Source of the DNA: Marivita sp. GX14005
Lineage (GTDB): Bacteria > Pseudomonadota > Alphaproteobacteria > Rhodobacterales > Rhodobacteraceae
Length of the DNA stretch: 64,000 nt
Reading direction: 5' to 3'
Assembly (NCBI RefSeq): GCF_023370775.1
Contig: NZ_JAMCCQ010000001.1
Coordinates: forward strand, 372,001 to 436,000
Shown here: positions 14,768 through 23,463 of the stretch, piece after piece
How the letters are laid out: every line of letters begins with the position of its first letter
Numbering within the stretch: position 1 is the stretch's first letter
Notes under the pieces: model-generated
Told to the model about the DNA's origin: nothing
Database searches by the model: none
What the model saw: the letters and a program-made list of their open reading frames with translations, nothing else
Position numbers and translations under genes: made by a program

Positions 14768-17700
14768 ATGCTTAGAAAGAAAACCGGAAGGCCCGTCTCT
14801 CGCGCGCCCCGCGCCGGCCTGATTTCCGAAACCGCGAACAAGACCGTCGACCGCCGCACCTTCCTGCGCGGCTCGGGCCTCGCCATCGGCGGACTCGCCG
14901 CGATCAGCGCCACGGGCGGCACCGTCACGCAGGCGAGCGCCCAGCAGGCAATCACCGGCGCGGTCGAAACCGTCAAATCCGTCTGCACCCATTGCTCCGT
15001 CGGCTGCACCGTCATCGCCGAGGTCAGCAATGGCGTCTGGGTCGGTCAGGAACCGGGCTGGGACAGCCCTTTCAACCTCGGCGCGCATTGCGCCAAGGGC
15101 GCATCGGTGCGCGAGCACGCGCATGGCGAGCGCCGGTTGAAATACCCGATGAAGAAAGAGGGCGGCGAGTGGAAGCGCATTTCCTGGGAGCAGGCGATCA
15201 ACGAGGTTGGCGATCGGATGCTGGCCTCCCGCGAGGCGCACGGCCCGGATTCGGTCTACTGGCTCGGCTCGGCCAAGCACAATAACGAACAGGCCTATCT
15301 CTTCCGCAAGTTCGCGGCCTATTGGGGTACGAACAACGTCGATCACCAGGCGCGGATCTGCCACTCGACCACCGTTGCCGGCGTGGCGAACACATGGGGC
15401 TACGGCGCCATGACCAACAGCTACAACGACATCCACAATTCCCGCGCGATCTTCATCATCGGCGGCAACCCGGCCGAAGCCCATCCGGTTTCGCTGCTGC
15501 ATGTCCTGAAGGCCAAGGAGCAGAACAACGCGCCATTGATCGTTTGCGATCCGCGTTTCACCCGCACGGCGGCCCATGCCGATGAATATGTGCGCTTCCG
15601 TCCCGGCACCGATGTGGCGCTGGTCTGGGGGATCCTGTGGCACATCTTCGAGAACGGCTGGGAAGACAAGGAGTTCATCCGCACCCGTGTCTGGGGCATG
15701 GACCAGATCAAGGAAGAGGTCGCCAAATGGACGCCCGAGGAGGTCGAGCGCGTTACAGGCACACCGGGCAGCCAGCTCGAACGCGTCGCGCGGACCATGG
15801 CGAACAACCGCCCCGGCACCGTGATCTGGTGCATGGGCGGCACGCAACACACCAACGGCAACAACAACACCCGCGCCTATTGCGTGCTGCAGCTTGCGCT
15901 GGGCAACATGGGCACATCGGGCGGCGGCACCAACATCTTCCGCGGCCATGACAACGTGCAGGGCGCGACCGATCTTGGCGTGCTCAGCCATACGCTGCCC
16001 GGCTATTACGGTCTCAGCGAAGGGGCCTGGGATCACTGGGCGCGCGTCTGGGAAGAGGATGTGGACTGGCTCAAGGCGCGGTTCCACAGCGATGGCGAAG
16101 GCGAGGATGCCGTCAATCTGATGAACAGCACCGGTATTCCGGTCTCGCGCTGGATCGACGGGGTTCTCGAAGACCCCGTGAACATGGACCAGCCGGACAA
16201 CGTCAAGGTGATGGTGCTCTGGGGCCACGCGCCCAACTCGCAGACCCGGATGACCGAGATGAAGACCGCGATGGAGGAGCTCGACACGCTGGTCGTGATC
16301 GATCCGTTCCCGACGGTTTCGGCCGTGCTGCATGACCGCACCGATGGCGTCTACCTGCTGCCGGCGGCCACGCAGTTCGAAACGCGCGGCTCGGTCACCG
16401 CATCGAACCGATCGCTGCAATGGCGCGACCAGATCATGGCACCGCTCTTCGAAGCCAAGCCGGACCATGAGATCATCGGCCTTTTCGCCAACAAGTTCGG
16501 TTTCGCGGACCGCTTCTTCCGCAATATCGAGATGGAAGACGAGAACACGCCGAACATCGAAAGCGTCACGCGCGAGTTCAACAAGGGCATGTGGACGGTG
16601 GGCTACACCGGCCAGTCGCCGGAACGGCTCAAAATGCACATGGCCAATCAGCACACGTTCGATCGCACCACGCTGCAGGCGGTCGGCGGGCCGGCGGATG
16701 GCGATTATTACGGCCTGCCATGGCCGTGCTGGGGCACTGCCGATATGAAGCATCCCGGCACGCCGAACCTTTACGATATGTCCAAGCCGGTCTCGAAGGG
16801 CGGTCTGACCTTCCGCGCGCGCTTCGGCGTGGAGCGGGACGGCGACAACCTTCTGGCCGAAGGTGTGGCTTCCGCAGGATCGGAGATCCAGGACGGCTAT
16901 CCGGAGTTCACCTATCAGATGCTCGTCGATCTAGGTTGGGACAAGGATCTGACCGACGAGGAGCGCCGGACCATGGCGCGCATCGTCGGGATGGAGCTGC
17001 GCAACGATCTGGGCAACGCCGATGACGGCGACGAAAAGGAAATGGCCCAGGGCCTGACCAGCGGCAAAGACGGCATCCAGGGCGCGGCCGAGGAAGTGGG
17101 CGAGCAGGCGATGTCGCCTTTCCCGTCCGATTTCAATGCGCGCGTTGCCAAGATCAACTGGAAGACGGACCTCTCGGGCGGCATCCAGCGGGTGGCGATC
17201 AAGCATGAATGTGCACCCTTCGGCAATGCCAAAGCCCGCGCGGTCGTCTGGACGTTCCCCGACCCGGTGCCGATCCATCGCGAACCGCTCTATACGCCGC
17301 GCTACGATCTGGTTGCCGATTATCCGACCTACGAGGACAAGAAATTCTACCGCCTGCCGACGCTCTACAAGTCGATCCAGGCCAAGGATTTCTCGGGCGA
17401 TTATCCCATCGTTCTGACCTCGGGCCGGCTTGTCGAATACGAGGGGGGCGGCGACGAGACGCGCTCGAACCCGTGGCTGGCCGAGCTTCAGCAGGACATG
17501 TTCGTCGAGATCAACCCGCGCGACGCCAACGATCTGGGCATCCGTGACGGATCGCAGGTCTGGGTCGAAGGGCCGGAGGGCGGCAAGGTCAAGGTCATGG
17601 CGATGCTCACCGAACGGGTCGCACCCGGCGTGGCCTTCATGCCGTTCCACTTCGGCGGCCATTTCCAGGGCGAGGATCAGCGCCACAAATATCCCGACGG

Positions 17701-17815
17701 GGCCGATCCCTATGTTCTGGGCGAATCCACCAACACTGCACAGACCTATGGGTACGACAGCGTGACCCAGATGCAGGAAACCAAAGCCACGCTTTGCAAG
17801 ATCCAAGCGGCGTAA
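14768..17815 (+). CDS. fdhA: formate dehydrogenase subunit alpha (Mo/W-bisMGD)
   Basis: 1015-residue catalytic subunit that oxidises formate to CO2. A Tat signal (VDRRTFLRGSGLAIGG, residues 28-43) sends the folded enzyme to the periplasm. The [4Fe-4S] ligands are C73, C76, C80 and C108 (SVCTHCSVGC, HCAKG). The Mo/W ligand is cysteine, not selenocysteine: C198 followed by H199 (QARICHSTTVAG). The molybdopterin dinucleotide-binding domain fills the C-terminal 150 residues (LTSGRLVEYEGGGDETRSNP). It is 15 bases upstream of the beta gene, so alpha and beta form one transcript with DUF3305, DUF3306, torD and the Tat peptide. Whether Mo or W is used cannot be read directly. Confidence 0.95.
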   Translation: MLRKKTGRPVSRAPRAGLISETANKTVDRRTFLRGSGLAIGGLAAISATGGTVTQASAQQAITGAVETVKSVCTHCSVGCTVIAEVSNGVWVGQEPGWDSPFNLGAHCAKGASVREHAHGERRLKYPMKKEGGEWKRISWEQAINEVGDRMLASREAHGPDSVYWLGSAKHNNEQAYLFRKFAAYWGTNNVDHQARICHSTTVAGVANTWGYGAMTNSYNDIHNSRAIFIIGGNPAEAHPVSLLHVLKAKEQNNAPLIVCDPRFTRTAAHADEYVRFRPGTDVALVWGILWHIFENGWEDKEFIRTRVWGMDQIKEEVAKWTPEEVERVTGTPGSQLERVARTMANNRPGTVIWCMGGTQHTNGNNNTRAYCVLQLALGNMGTSGGGTNIFRGHDNVQGATDLGVLSHTLPGYYGLSEGAWDHWARVWEEDVDWLKARFHSDGEGEDAVNLMNSTGIPVSRWIDGVLEDPVNMDQPDNVKVMVLWGHAPNSQTRMTEMKTAMEELDTLVVIDPFPTVSAVLHDRTDGVYLLPAATQFETRGSVTASNRSLQWRDQIMAPLFEAKPDHEIIGLFANKFGFADRFFRNIEMEDENTPNIESVTREFNKGMWTVGYTGQSPERLKMHMANQHTFDRTTLQAVGGPADGDYYGLPWPCWGTADMKHPGTPNLYDMSKPVSKGGLTFRARFGVERDGDNLLAEGVASAGSEIQDGYPEFTYQMLVDLGWDKDLTDEERRTMARIVGMELRNDLGNADDGDEKEMAQGLTSGKDGIQGAAEEVGEQAMSPFPSDFNARVAKINWKTDLSGGIQRVAIKHECAPFGNAKARAVVWTFPDPVPIHREPLYTPRYDLVADYPTYEDKKFYRLPTLYKSIQAKDFSGDYPIVLTSGRLVEYEGGGDETRSNPWLAELQQDMFVEINPRDANDLGIRDGSQVWVEGPEGGKVKVMAMLTERVAPGVAFMPFHFGGHFQGEDQRHKYPDGADPYVLGESTNTAQTYGYDSVTQMQETKATLCKIQAA

Positions 17816-17830
17816 GGAGGAGAAAGAGAC

Positions 17831-18424
17831 ATGGCACGAGCTAAATTCCTTGTCGACGCCGAACGCTGCATCGAATGCAATGCCTGCGTGACGGCCTGTA
17901 AAAACGAGCATGAGGTGCCTTGGGGCATCAACCGCCGCAAGGTGGTGACGATCAATGACGGCAAACCGGGCGAACGCTCGATCTCGGTGGCCTGCATGCA
18001 TTGCTCGGACGCACCCTGCATGGCGGTGTGCCCGGTGGATTGCTTCTATCAGAACGAGGAAGGCATCGTTCTGCATTCGAAGGATCTGTGCATCGGGTGC
18101 GGATATTGCTTCTACGCCTGCCCCTTCGGCGCGCCGCAATACCCGCAAGCGGGCAATTTCGGCAGCCGCGGCAAGATGGACAAATGCACCTTCTGCGCCG
18201 GCGGCCCGGAAGAGAACCATTCCGCCGCCGAATTCGCCAAATACGGGCGCAACCGGATCGCCGAGGGCAAACTGCCCCTCTGCGCAGAGATGTGTTCCAC
18301 CAAGGCACTGCTGGCCGGCGATGGCGACGTGGTGTCCTCGATCTACCGCGAACGCGTCGTCGCCCGCGGCTTCGGCTCGGGCGCATGGGGCTGGGGCACC
18401 GCCTACGACCAGAAGGGCGGCTGA
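17831..18424 (+). CDS. fdh3B: formate dehydrogenase FDH3 subunit beta (4Fe-4S)
   Basis: 197-residue iron-sulfur subunit that carries electrons from FDH alpha to the cytochrome b subunit. It has four cysteine clusters: CIECNACVTACKNEHE, CMHCSDAPCMAVCPVDC, CIGCGYCFYACPFG and CTFC...CAEMC. These give four [4Fe-4S] clusters as in FdnH/FDH3-type beta subunits, but the protein lacks a C-terminal membrane anchor, so it is probably exported with alpha by the alpha Tat signal. An AAGGAGG site lies before the ATG. A strong terminator ends the transcript 23 bases downstream, separating it from the gamma gene at 20784. Confidence 0.93.
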   Translation: MARAKFLVDAERCIECNACVTACKNEHEVPWGINRRKVVTINDGKPGERSISVACMHCSDAPCMAVCPVDCFYQNEEGIVLHSKDLCIGCGYCFYACPFGAPQYPQAGNFGSRGKMDKCTFCAGGPEENHSAAEFAKYGRNRIAEGKLPLCAEMCSTKALLAGDGDVVSSIYRERVVARGFGSGAWGWGTAYDQKGG

Positions 18425-18446
18425 ACCTTTCAATCAGTGATCAGAC

Positions 18447-18480
18447 AAAGCGCCCCGGCAAAACCGTCGGGGCGCTTTCT
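18447..18480 (+). terminator. rho-independent terminator of the FDH alpha/beta operon
   Basis: AAAGCGCCCCG (18447-18457) pairs perfectly with CGGGGCGCTTT (18468-18478), an 11-bp stem with a 10-base loop, flanked by A and T residues. It can also act on the opposite strand, where the nuclease gene ends at 18503. Confidence 0.85.
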
Positions 18481-18502
18481 CTTCCGGTATTGCCTCAAGG
18501 CT

Positions 18503-19189
18503 TTACGTATTCCCCACGTCAATATCCGCCCAGATCGGCAGATGATCCGATGCGCGCCGGGCTTCGCCCCCAAGGACGACACCGGAATCGCGCAGGCCGA
18601 GCCCCTTGCCCAGCGCGAACCGGTCGAGCGGAGCAAGCAAACGGCTGGCGTGAAAGCTCGGGCCTGGCGCGATCAGGTCGAACTCCTTTTCGATCAGATC
18701 GAACCCGATCCTCGGAGACCATTCATTCATATCCCCGGCGATGATCGTGCGCGGCGCGCGGTCCGCGATGGTTTCGCGCAGATGGGCCAGCTGCAACTGC
18801 CGGCAGCCCCGGCGCAGGCCGAGATGCGTGCCGACAACCGTGACATCGCCGTCCGGCCCGGTCAGATCGGCAACCACCGCGCCGCGCGGTTCGATCCCCG
18901 GCAGCGTCAGACGTTCGGCGTCATGCACCGTCCAGCCGTCGCGCACGAGCAGCGCGTTGCCGTGCCAGCCCGAGCTTGGCCCGTCGATCACGTCGAGGAT
19001 GCGCAATCCGGTCTGTTCGTAAAGCAGCGCTTCCGGCAGAACGGCGGGCCGCACGCCGAGCCGCTTGTCGGCTTCCTGCAAGGCGACGACATCGGCGTCG
19101 AGGTCCGACAGCACACGGATGATGCGATAGGGATCGCGCTTCCAGTCGAGCCCGACCGCCTTGCGGATATTGTAACTGACGATTCGCAT
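18503..19189 (-). CDS. endonuclease/exonuclease/phosphatase-fold hydrolase
   Basis: 228-residue member of the EEP (DNase I-like) superfamily. The metal-binding and catalytic signatures are SYNIRK near the start, ALQEADKR (metal Glu, about 41), GTHLGLRRGCRQLQ (His about 121), IIAGDMNEWS (Asp/Asn about 146) and ASDHLPIWADI (Asp-His about 215). No signal peptide is seen. Its ATG overlaps the stop of cardiolipin synthase by one base, so the two are co-transcribed. EEP proteins beside phospholipase D-type synthases are common and may act on phosphodiesters or lipids; the substrate is unknown. The pair interrupts the FDH locus on the opposite strand. Confidence 0.88.
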   Translation of the reverse strand: MRIVSYNIRKAVGLDWKRDPYRIIRVLSDLDADVVALQEADKRLGVRPAVLPEALLYEQTGLRILDVIDGPSSGWHGNALLVRDGWTVHDAERLTLPGIEPRGAVVADLTGPDGDVTVVGTHLGLRRGCRQLQLAHLRETIADRAPRTIIAGDMNEWSPRIGFDLIEKEFDLIAPGPSFHASRLLAPLDRFALGKGLGLRDSGVVLGGEARRASDHLPIWADIDVGNT

Positions 19190-20592
19190 CAGAGCACCGG
19201 CGCCATCAAACGGGTGATCCGCGCCGCCGCACGGGTGAAAAACGAGCGTTCCGCCAGATTGAAATCAATCATCTCCGCCTTCCCGAAATCCGCCTCCAGC
19301 ATCTCGCGCACATCGCGCGCGGCGCTCTTGCCATCGACGACCACCGCGATTTCAAAGTTCAGCAACCCGGAACGAATGTCCAGATTGACGGACCCGATGG
19401 AGGACAGATCGTCATCGACGAGAATAACCTTCTGATGCAGGAAACCGGCCTTGTAGGCCCAGACCTCAGCGCCAACGGAGCGCAGATCGTCGAAATAGGC
19501 CATCGCGGCATAATGGGTCAGGAAGGAATCCGTCTTCTCCGGCACCAGGAGCTTGACCTCGACGCCCCGGATCGCCGCGAAGCGCAGGGCGGTCAGAACG
19601 TCCCTGTCGGGCACGAAATAGGGCGTCGCGATCCAGAGCCGCTTTTGGGCGGCATGGGCGAGAGCGATGAAATACATATTCCCGGCCGCCACATGTTCCG
19701 CCGGAGATGGCGCAAGCGCGACCGCATCGAGATCGCCCGCCGGCTCCGGGGCGCGAGAGGCGATCCGGCTCAGATCGTCTCCGTTCGCCCATTTCCAATC
19801 AGAGGAAAAATGCCGCGCCAATTGTTCCACAACCGGGCCGCGGAACGCCGCGAAGGTATCGCGCCACGGCCCGATGGACGGGTTCATGCCAAGATAGTCG
19901 GTCGAGATGTTGATCCCTCCGGTGAAGGCTGTTTCGTTGTCAACGATGACAAGCTTGCGATGGTTTCGGTAGTTGAGCTGAAACCGCCCCAGCAGCCGCG
20001 TCGGCCCCTTGGTGCGCGCCACGCGAACACCGGCCTCCAGCATCGGGCGTTTGAACCGTGTCGGCAGCCCGAAGAACGGCAGCGCGTCATGCAGCACCCA
20101 GACCGACACGCCGGCCCGCGCCCGCTCGATCAGCAATTCGCGCAAGGCGCGGCCGACCTCGTCATCCTCGATGGTATAGAACTGCACGAAGACATGGGAA
20201 CTTGCGCCGCCTATCGCGTCGTTCATCGCGTCATAGGTCGCGCGCGCATCGATCAGAAGCTTCATGTCATTGCCGCCGACCACCGGCAATCGCGCCAGAC
20301 GCGAGAACGCATTGAGCCGCGAGCCGGGCTTGTATCCGTCCTCACCGGGATCGAGTTCGAACAGCTGATCGTCAGACCGTTTGCGATCCCGTTCGAAGCG
20401 GCGGAAATTGGCATGTCCAAACACCAGATAAAGCAGCGTTCCGATCACCGGCAAGAGAAGGATGAGCAAAATCCACGCGGTCGCCCCTTGAGGCGTGCGC
20501 GATGTCAGCACGGCGCGATAGGCGACGCCGAGGCTGAGTAGGGCGACGATGAGAACGATTCCGGCATTGAGGGGCGTGAGAATGTCGATCAT
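19189..20592 (-). CDS. cls: cardiolipin synthase
   Basis: 467-residue inner-membrane enzyme that makes cardiolipin from phosphatidylglycerol. Two N-terminal hydrophobic segments (about 8-27 and 38-58) precede a phospholipase D-type catalytic part with both HKD motifs: HRKLVIVDNETAFTGG near 211 and HQKVILVDDDLSSIGS near 385. Its length and architecture match bacterial ClsA. It is upstream of and overlaps the EEP-fold gene. The divergent neighbour across 191 bases is FDH gamma. I see no link to formate metabolism; the gene pair seems to have been inserted into, or left inside, the FDH cluster. Confidence 0.93.
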   Translation of the reverse strand: MIDILTPLNAGIVLIVALLSLGVAYRAVLTSRTPQGATAWILLILLLPVIGTLLYLVFGHANFRRFERDRKRSDDQLFELDPGEDGYKPGSRLNAFSRLARLPVVGGNDMKLLIDARATYDAMNDAIGGASSHVFVQFYTIEDDEVGRALRELLIERARAGVSVWVLHDALPFFGLPTRFKRPMLEAGVRVARTKGPTRLLGRFQLNYRNHRKLVIVDNETAFTGGINISTDYLGMNPSIGPWRDTFAAFRGPVVEQLARHFSSDWKWANGDDLSRIASRAPEPAGDLDAVALAPSPAEHVAAGNMYFIALAHAAQKRLWIATPYFVPDRDVLTALRFAAIRGVEVKLLVPEKTDSFLTHYAAMAYFDDLRSVGAEVWAYKAGFLHQKVILVDDDLSSIGSVNLDIRSGLLNFEIAVVVDGKSAARDVREMLEADFGKAEMIDFNLAERSFFTRAAARITRLMAPVL

Positions 20593-20783
20593 GCCGCCCG
20601 GCCCGTCCGCCGCGTGCGCATTTGCCTGCCATTCGCCGCTTCGCTCATCGTCCGTGCCTTCCCATTCGTGTCAGCCCTGCAATCCAGGTGACAAGTGACA
20701 GATATGCATTATTATGCACGAACAAAGTCTTGGGCCATTTGCAAGGGTCCGCAATGTCGTTCTTCTCCAGGGAGCCCAGCCAA
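20593..20783. promoter_or_regulatory. divergent promoter region cls / FDH gamma
   Basis: 191 bases without a gene. Near the gamma start it carries a palindrome TGCAT-TATT-ATGCA (20705-20718), directly preceded by a direct repeat of GTGACA separated by two bases. Either may be an operator for the gamma/WD40-cytochrome operon. AGGG sites stand before both candidate gamma starts, ATG 20754 and ATG 20784. Confidence 0.4.
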
Positions 20784-22016
20784 ATGCCAGCCTTCCGATC
20801 CTCGATGACCGTCCTTCTTCTGTCATTTGCCATGCTGTTTTCTGCGCTCGCCCCTGCACTTGCGCAAGACGGCCCGCCCTCTGCAACTGTCGAAAGCGAC
20901 CGATCCGCCACCGGCGGGGCGACCACGCTTGAAGATATCCTGCGCCGTCAGGAAGGGCTCAAGGTCGATAACGCGTTTCGCAGGCAGAACACCGGCGCGG
21001 GCGACGATGCACCGCCGGTATCGGATCAGCTCGGCACGCTCGGCGGTGCCTCCGACCCCGATCTGTGGCGCGGCGTGCGGTTCAACGATGCCGATATCTC
21101 GACGCAGATCCGCGGGCCGGCGGCGGAGGTTCTGATTCAGGATCGCGGCATGTGGTGGCTCCAGTTCCGGGAGGGACCGCTTCTGACCTATGGCGGCTGG
21201 CTGCTCGTCGGAACGATCGTGCTGCTGGCGCTTTTCTACCTGCTGCGGGGGCGGATCCGGATCGACGGCGAAAAGACCGGCCGCACGATCGAGCGCTTCA
21301 AGACGGTCGAACGCTTTGGCCATTGGCTGCTTGCAGGCTCGTTCATCCTGCTGGGCCTCACCGGGCTCGTTTCGCTGATGGGTCGCAAGTTTCTCATTCC
21401 GGCCTTCGGGCACGAGCCCTATTCGGCCATCGCAACCTGGTCCAAATGGATACACAACAACGTCGCCTGGGCCTTCATTATCGGGCTCGTGATGGTGTTC
21501 GTCATGTGGGTCGTTCACAACCTGCCCGACCGGACCGATGTGAAATGGCTGGCGCAGGCGGGCGGGCTTTTCGGCAACGGGCATCCTCCCGCCAAGAAGT
21601 TCAACGCCGGGCAGAAGCTGATCTTCTGGTCCACCATTGTGCTTGGTGGCTCCATCGCAGTGTCCGGTGTATCGCTGCTCTTTCCCTTCGAATTCCCGCT
21701 CTTCGCCAAGACCTTTGGGTGGCTGAACGCAAGCGGGCTGCCTGAGCTTGCGGGGCTCGGCACGTTGCCCGAAACGCTCAGCCCGCAGGAAGAGATGCAG
21801 TTCGCGCAGCTTTGGCACGCCATCGTCAGTTTCGTCCTGATGGCGATCATCCTGGCGCATATCTATATCGGCTCGATCGGGATGGAAGGCGCCTTCGATG
21901 CGATGGGATCGGGCGATGTCGAGGAGCAATGGGCGCGAGAGCATCACAGCCTCTGGGTCGATGAAGTGAAATCGCGCGAAGCCGCCGCGCCGGGGCGCAC
22001 GACGCCTGCCGAATGA
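20784..22016 (+). CDS. formate dehydrogenase subunit gamma (cytochrome b)
   Basis: 410-residue membrane subunit passing electrons from FDH beta to quinone. The signal peptide ends APALAQ (residue 28). A periplasmic stretch of about 100 residues follows, including DPDLWRGVRFNDADISTQIR. The cytochrome b556 module comes next, with transmembrane segments near 135-155, 175-197, 222-245, 278-300 and 343-362. Candidate heme-b histidines are H180 (RFGHWLL), H224 (WIHNNV), H345 (LWHAIV) and H359 (LAHIYIG). ATG 20784 gives a good signal peptide; ATG 20754 is possible. It is 1 base upstream of the WD40-cytochrome gene, and separated from alpha/beta by two minus-strand genes. Confidence 0.92.
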   Translation: MPAFRSSMTVLLLSFAMLFSALAPALAQDGPPSATVESDRSATGGATTLEDILRRQEGLKVDNAFRRQNTGAGDDAPPVSDQLGTLGGASDPDLWRGVRFNDADISTQIRGPAAEVLIQDRGMWWLQFREGPLLTYGGWLLVGTIVLLALFYLLRGRIRIDGEKTGRTIERFKTVERFGHWLLAGSFILLGLTGLVSLMGRKFLIPAFGHEPYSAIATWSKWIHNNVAWAFIIGLVMVFVMWVVHNLPDRTDVKWLAQAGGLFGNGHPPAKKFNAGQKLIFWSTIVLGGSIAVSGVSLLFPFEFPLFAKTFGWLNASGLPELAGLGTLPETLSPQEEMQFAQLWHAIVSFVLMAIILAHIYIGSIGMEGAFDAMGSGDVEEQWAREHHSLWVDEVKSREAAAPGRTTPAE

Positions 22017-22017
22017 C

Positions 22018-23322
22018 ATGCGGCGCGCGTTTGCAACCTGCGCTGCGCTAAGCGTCGCCACGCTTGCTTCGGCAGGCGAGTTTTTCACCCTGAACGGGCA
22101 TGGTGGTCCGATCATGGCGATTGCGGTCTCGGGGTCCGGCCAGATCGCGACCGGGAGTTTCGACAATGCTGTCGGGCTTTGGAACGGAGAGGATCCGCTC
22201 TGGCTCGACGGGCACGAGGCTGCGGTCAATGCACTTGCCATGTCCGGGGACGGCACGATCTATTCCGCCGGTGACGATTTCACCATCCGGGTCTGGCGCG
22301 GCGCAGATAACGCGCCCGAGGTGCTGGCGGGGCATCGGGGCAAGATCGTCGCGCTCGCGCTGTCGCCGGATGGCGCGCTCCTCGCCTCGGCCAGTTGGGA
22401 CGGCACCATCGGGCTCTGGCCCCAGGACGGTTCCGCGCCGCGCTTTCTCGATGGCCATGCCGGGCCGGTCAACGACGTGGCCTTCGCCGATGGGGGCGCA
22501 GCGCTCTATTCGGCCTCTGCCGATGGCAGTATCCGGCTTTGGAATATCGAGACCGGGCAGGAACGCCAGCGCGTGATCGAACACGGGTTCGGCATCAACG
22601 AGATCGCGTTGAACGAAGGCGACGGATGGCTCGCCTATGGCGCCGTCGATGGCGGCACGCGGGCGATCGATCTGCAAAGCGGCGACACGCTGGCCGATCT
22701 CACGCTGGAGCGCAGACCCATCCTCGCGCTGGAGCAGGACCCGGGTGGCACGCGCCTCGCCGTGGGGGATGGAGAGGGCTATATCATGATCGTGGATTCG
22801 CGCGATTGGCGCATCTCGCATGATTTCCGCGCAACCGAGCGCGGACCGATCTGGGCCCTGGCCTTTTCGGCGGATGGCGAGAGCATCCATGCCGGCGGGC
22901 TCGACCCGAGGCTTTATTCCTGGCCCATCGATACGATGGACGAAATGGGTCCGATGGAAACCGGCGCGCCCGAGTATCTCAAGGATCCTGCCACCATGAC
23001 GAATGGCGAGCGGCAATTCATGCGCAAATGCTCGATCTGCCACACGCTCACCCCGGGCAGCGCCCGCCGCGCCGGGCCGAGCCTGCACGGCCTATTCGGA
23101 CGGCGCGCCGGAACGGTCGAGGATTACAGCTATTCGGACGCGCTTGACGGCTCGTCCATCATCTGGAACGAGACGACGATAGACGGGCTTTTCGATATCG
23201 GCCCCGAAGAGTATGTTCCCGGAACCAAGATGCCGATGCAGCGGATCACCAGCGCGCAGGACCGGGCCGATCTGGTGGCATACCTGCGCGATCGCACCGC
23301 GCCGGAGGAGGACGAGAAGTGA
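22018..23322 (+). CDS. WD40 beta-propeller - cytochrome c fusion protein
   Basis: 434-residue periplasmic protein. A signal peptide (1-19, ending LASA) is followed by about six or seven WD40-type blades over residues 22-305 (for example SFDNAVGLW, ASWDGTIGLW, SASADGSIRLW). A class I cytochrome c domain occupies 325-428, with heme site CSICH at 338-342 and axial methionine M405 (PGTKMPM). The ATG follows the FDH gamma stop by one base and its stop overlaps the next small gene, so it belongs to the gamma transcript. The propeller could dock the cytochrome on FDH, but no partner is known to me. Confidence 0.9.
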   Translation: MRRAFATCAALSVATLASAGEFFTLNGHGGPIMAIAVSGSGQIATGSFDNAVGLWNGEDPLWLDGHEAAVNALAMSGDGTIYSAGDDFTIRVWRGADNAPEVLAGHRGKIVALALSPDGALLASASWDGTIGLWPQDGSAPRFLDGHAGPVNDVAFADGGAALYSASADGSIRLWNIETGQERQRVIEHGFGINEIALNEGDGWLAYGAVDGGTRAIDLQSGDTLADLTLERRPILALEQDPGGTRLAVGDGEGYIMIVDSRDWRISHDFRATERGPIWALAFSADGESIHAGGLDPRLYSWPIDTMDEMGPMETGAPEYLKDPATMTNGERQFMRKCSICHTLTPGSARRAGPSLHGLFGRRAGTVEDYSYSDALDGSSIIWNETTIDGLFDIGPEEYVPGTKMPMQRITSAQDRADLVAYLRDRTAPEEDEK

Positions 23323-23450
23323 AAGCCATGATCCTTGGATTTGTCGCCATCGCGGTGATCGCCGTCGCGGCGAATTTCATCCTCGAAGGCGCGGGATGGA
23401 GCGCCGAGGAACGCGGCGCATCCTCGGGATCGGTTCGGCTGGACGATTGA
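23319..23450 (+). CDS. 43-residue single-pass membrane peptide of the FDH gamma operon
   Basis: A short gene starting GTG at 23319 that overlaps the WD40-cytochrome stop (GTGA). The product begins VKAMILGFVAIAVIAVAANF, a single hydrophobic segment, and ends with a polar tail SAEERGASSGSVRLDD. A GGAGGA purine stretch lies 7-12 bases before the GTG. The overlap, the clean transmembrane segment and the tail ending SVRL-like (a pattern I recall from other small proteins of this group) argue that it is real. It may be a small subunit or assembly peptide of the cytochrome b/c complex. An internal ATG at 23328 is an alternative start. Confidence 0.6.
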   Translation: MKAMILGFVAIAVIAVAANFILEGAGWSAEERGASSGSVRLDD

Positions 23451-23463
23451 ACCGTCCGGCGGC

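Noticed and set aside
15360-15370. Selenocysteine (in-frame TGA) in FDH alpha
   Set aside because: The metal-ligand codon is TGC (cysteine 198) and the frame is open throughout, so no recoding is needed.
14645-16753. 702-residue minus-strand frame opposite FDH alpha
   Set aside because: Antisense shadow of a verified FDH alpha gene; it is histidine/arginine-rich without domains.
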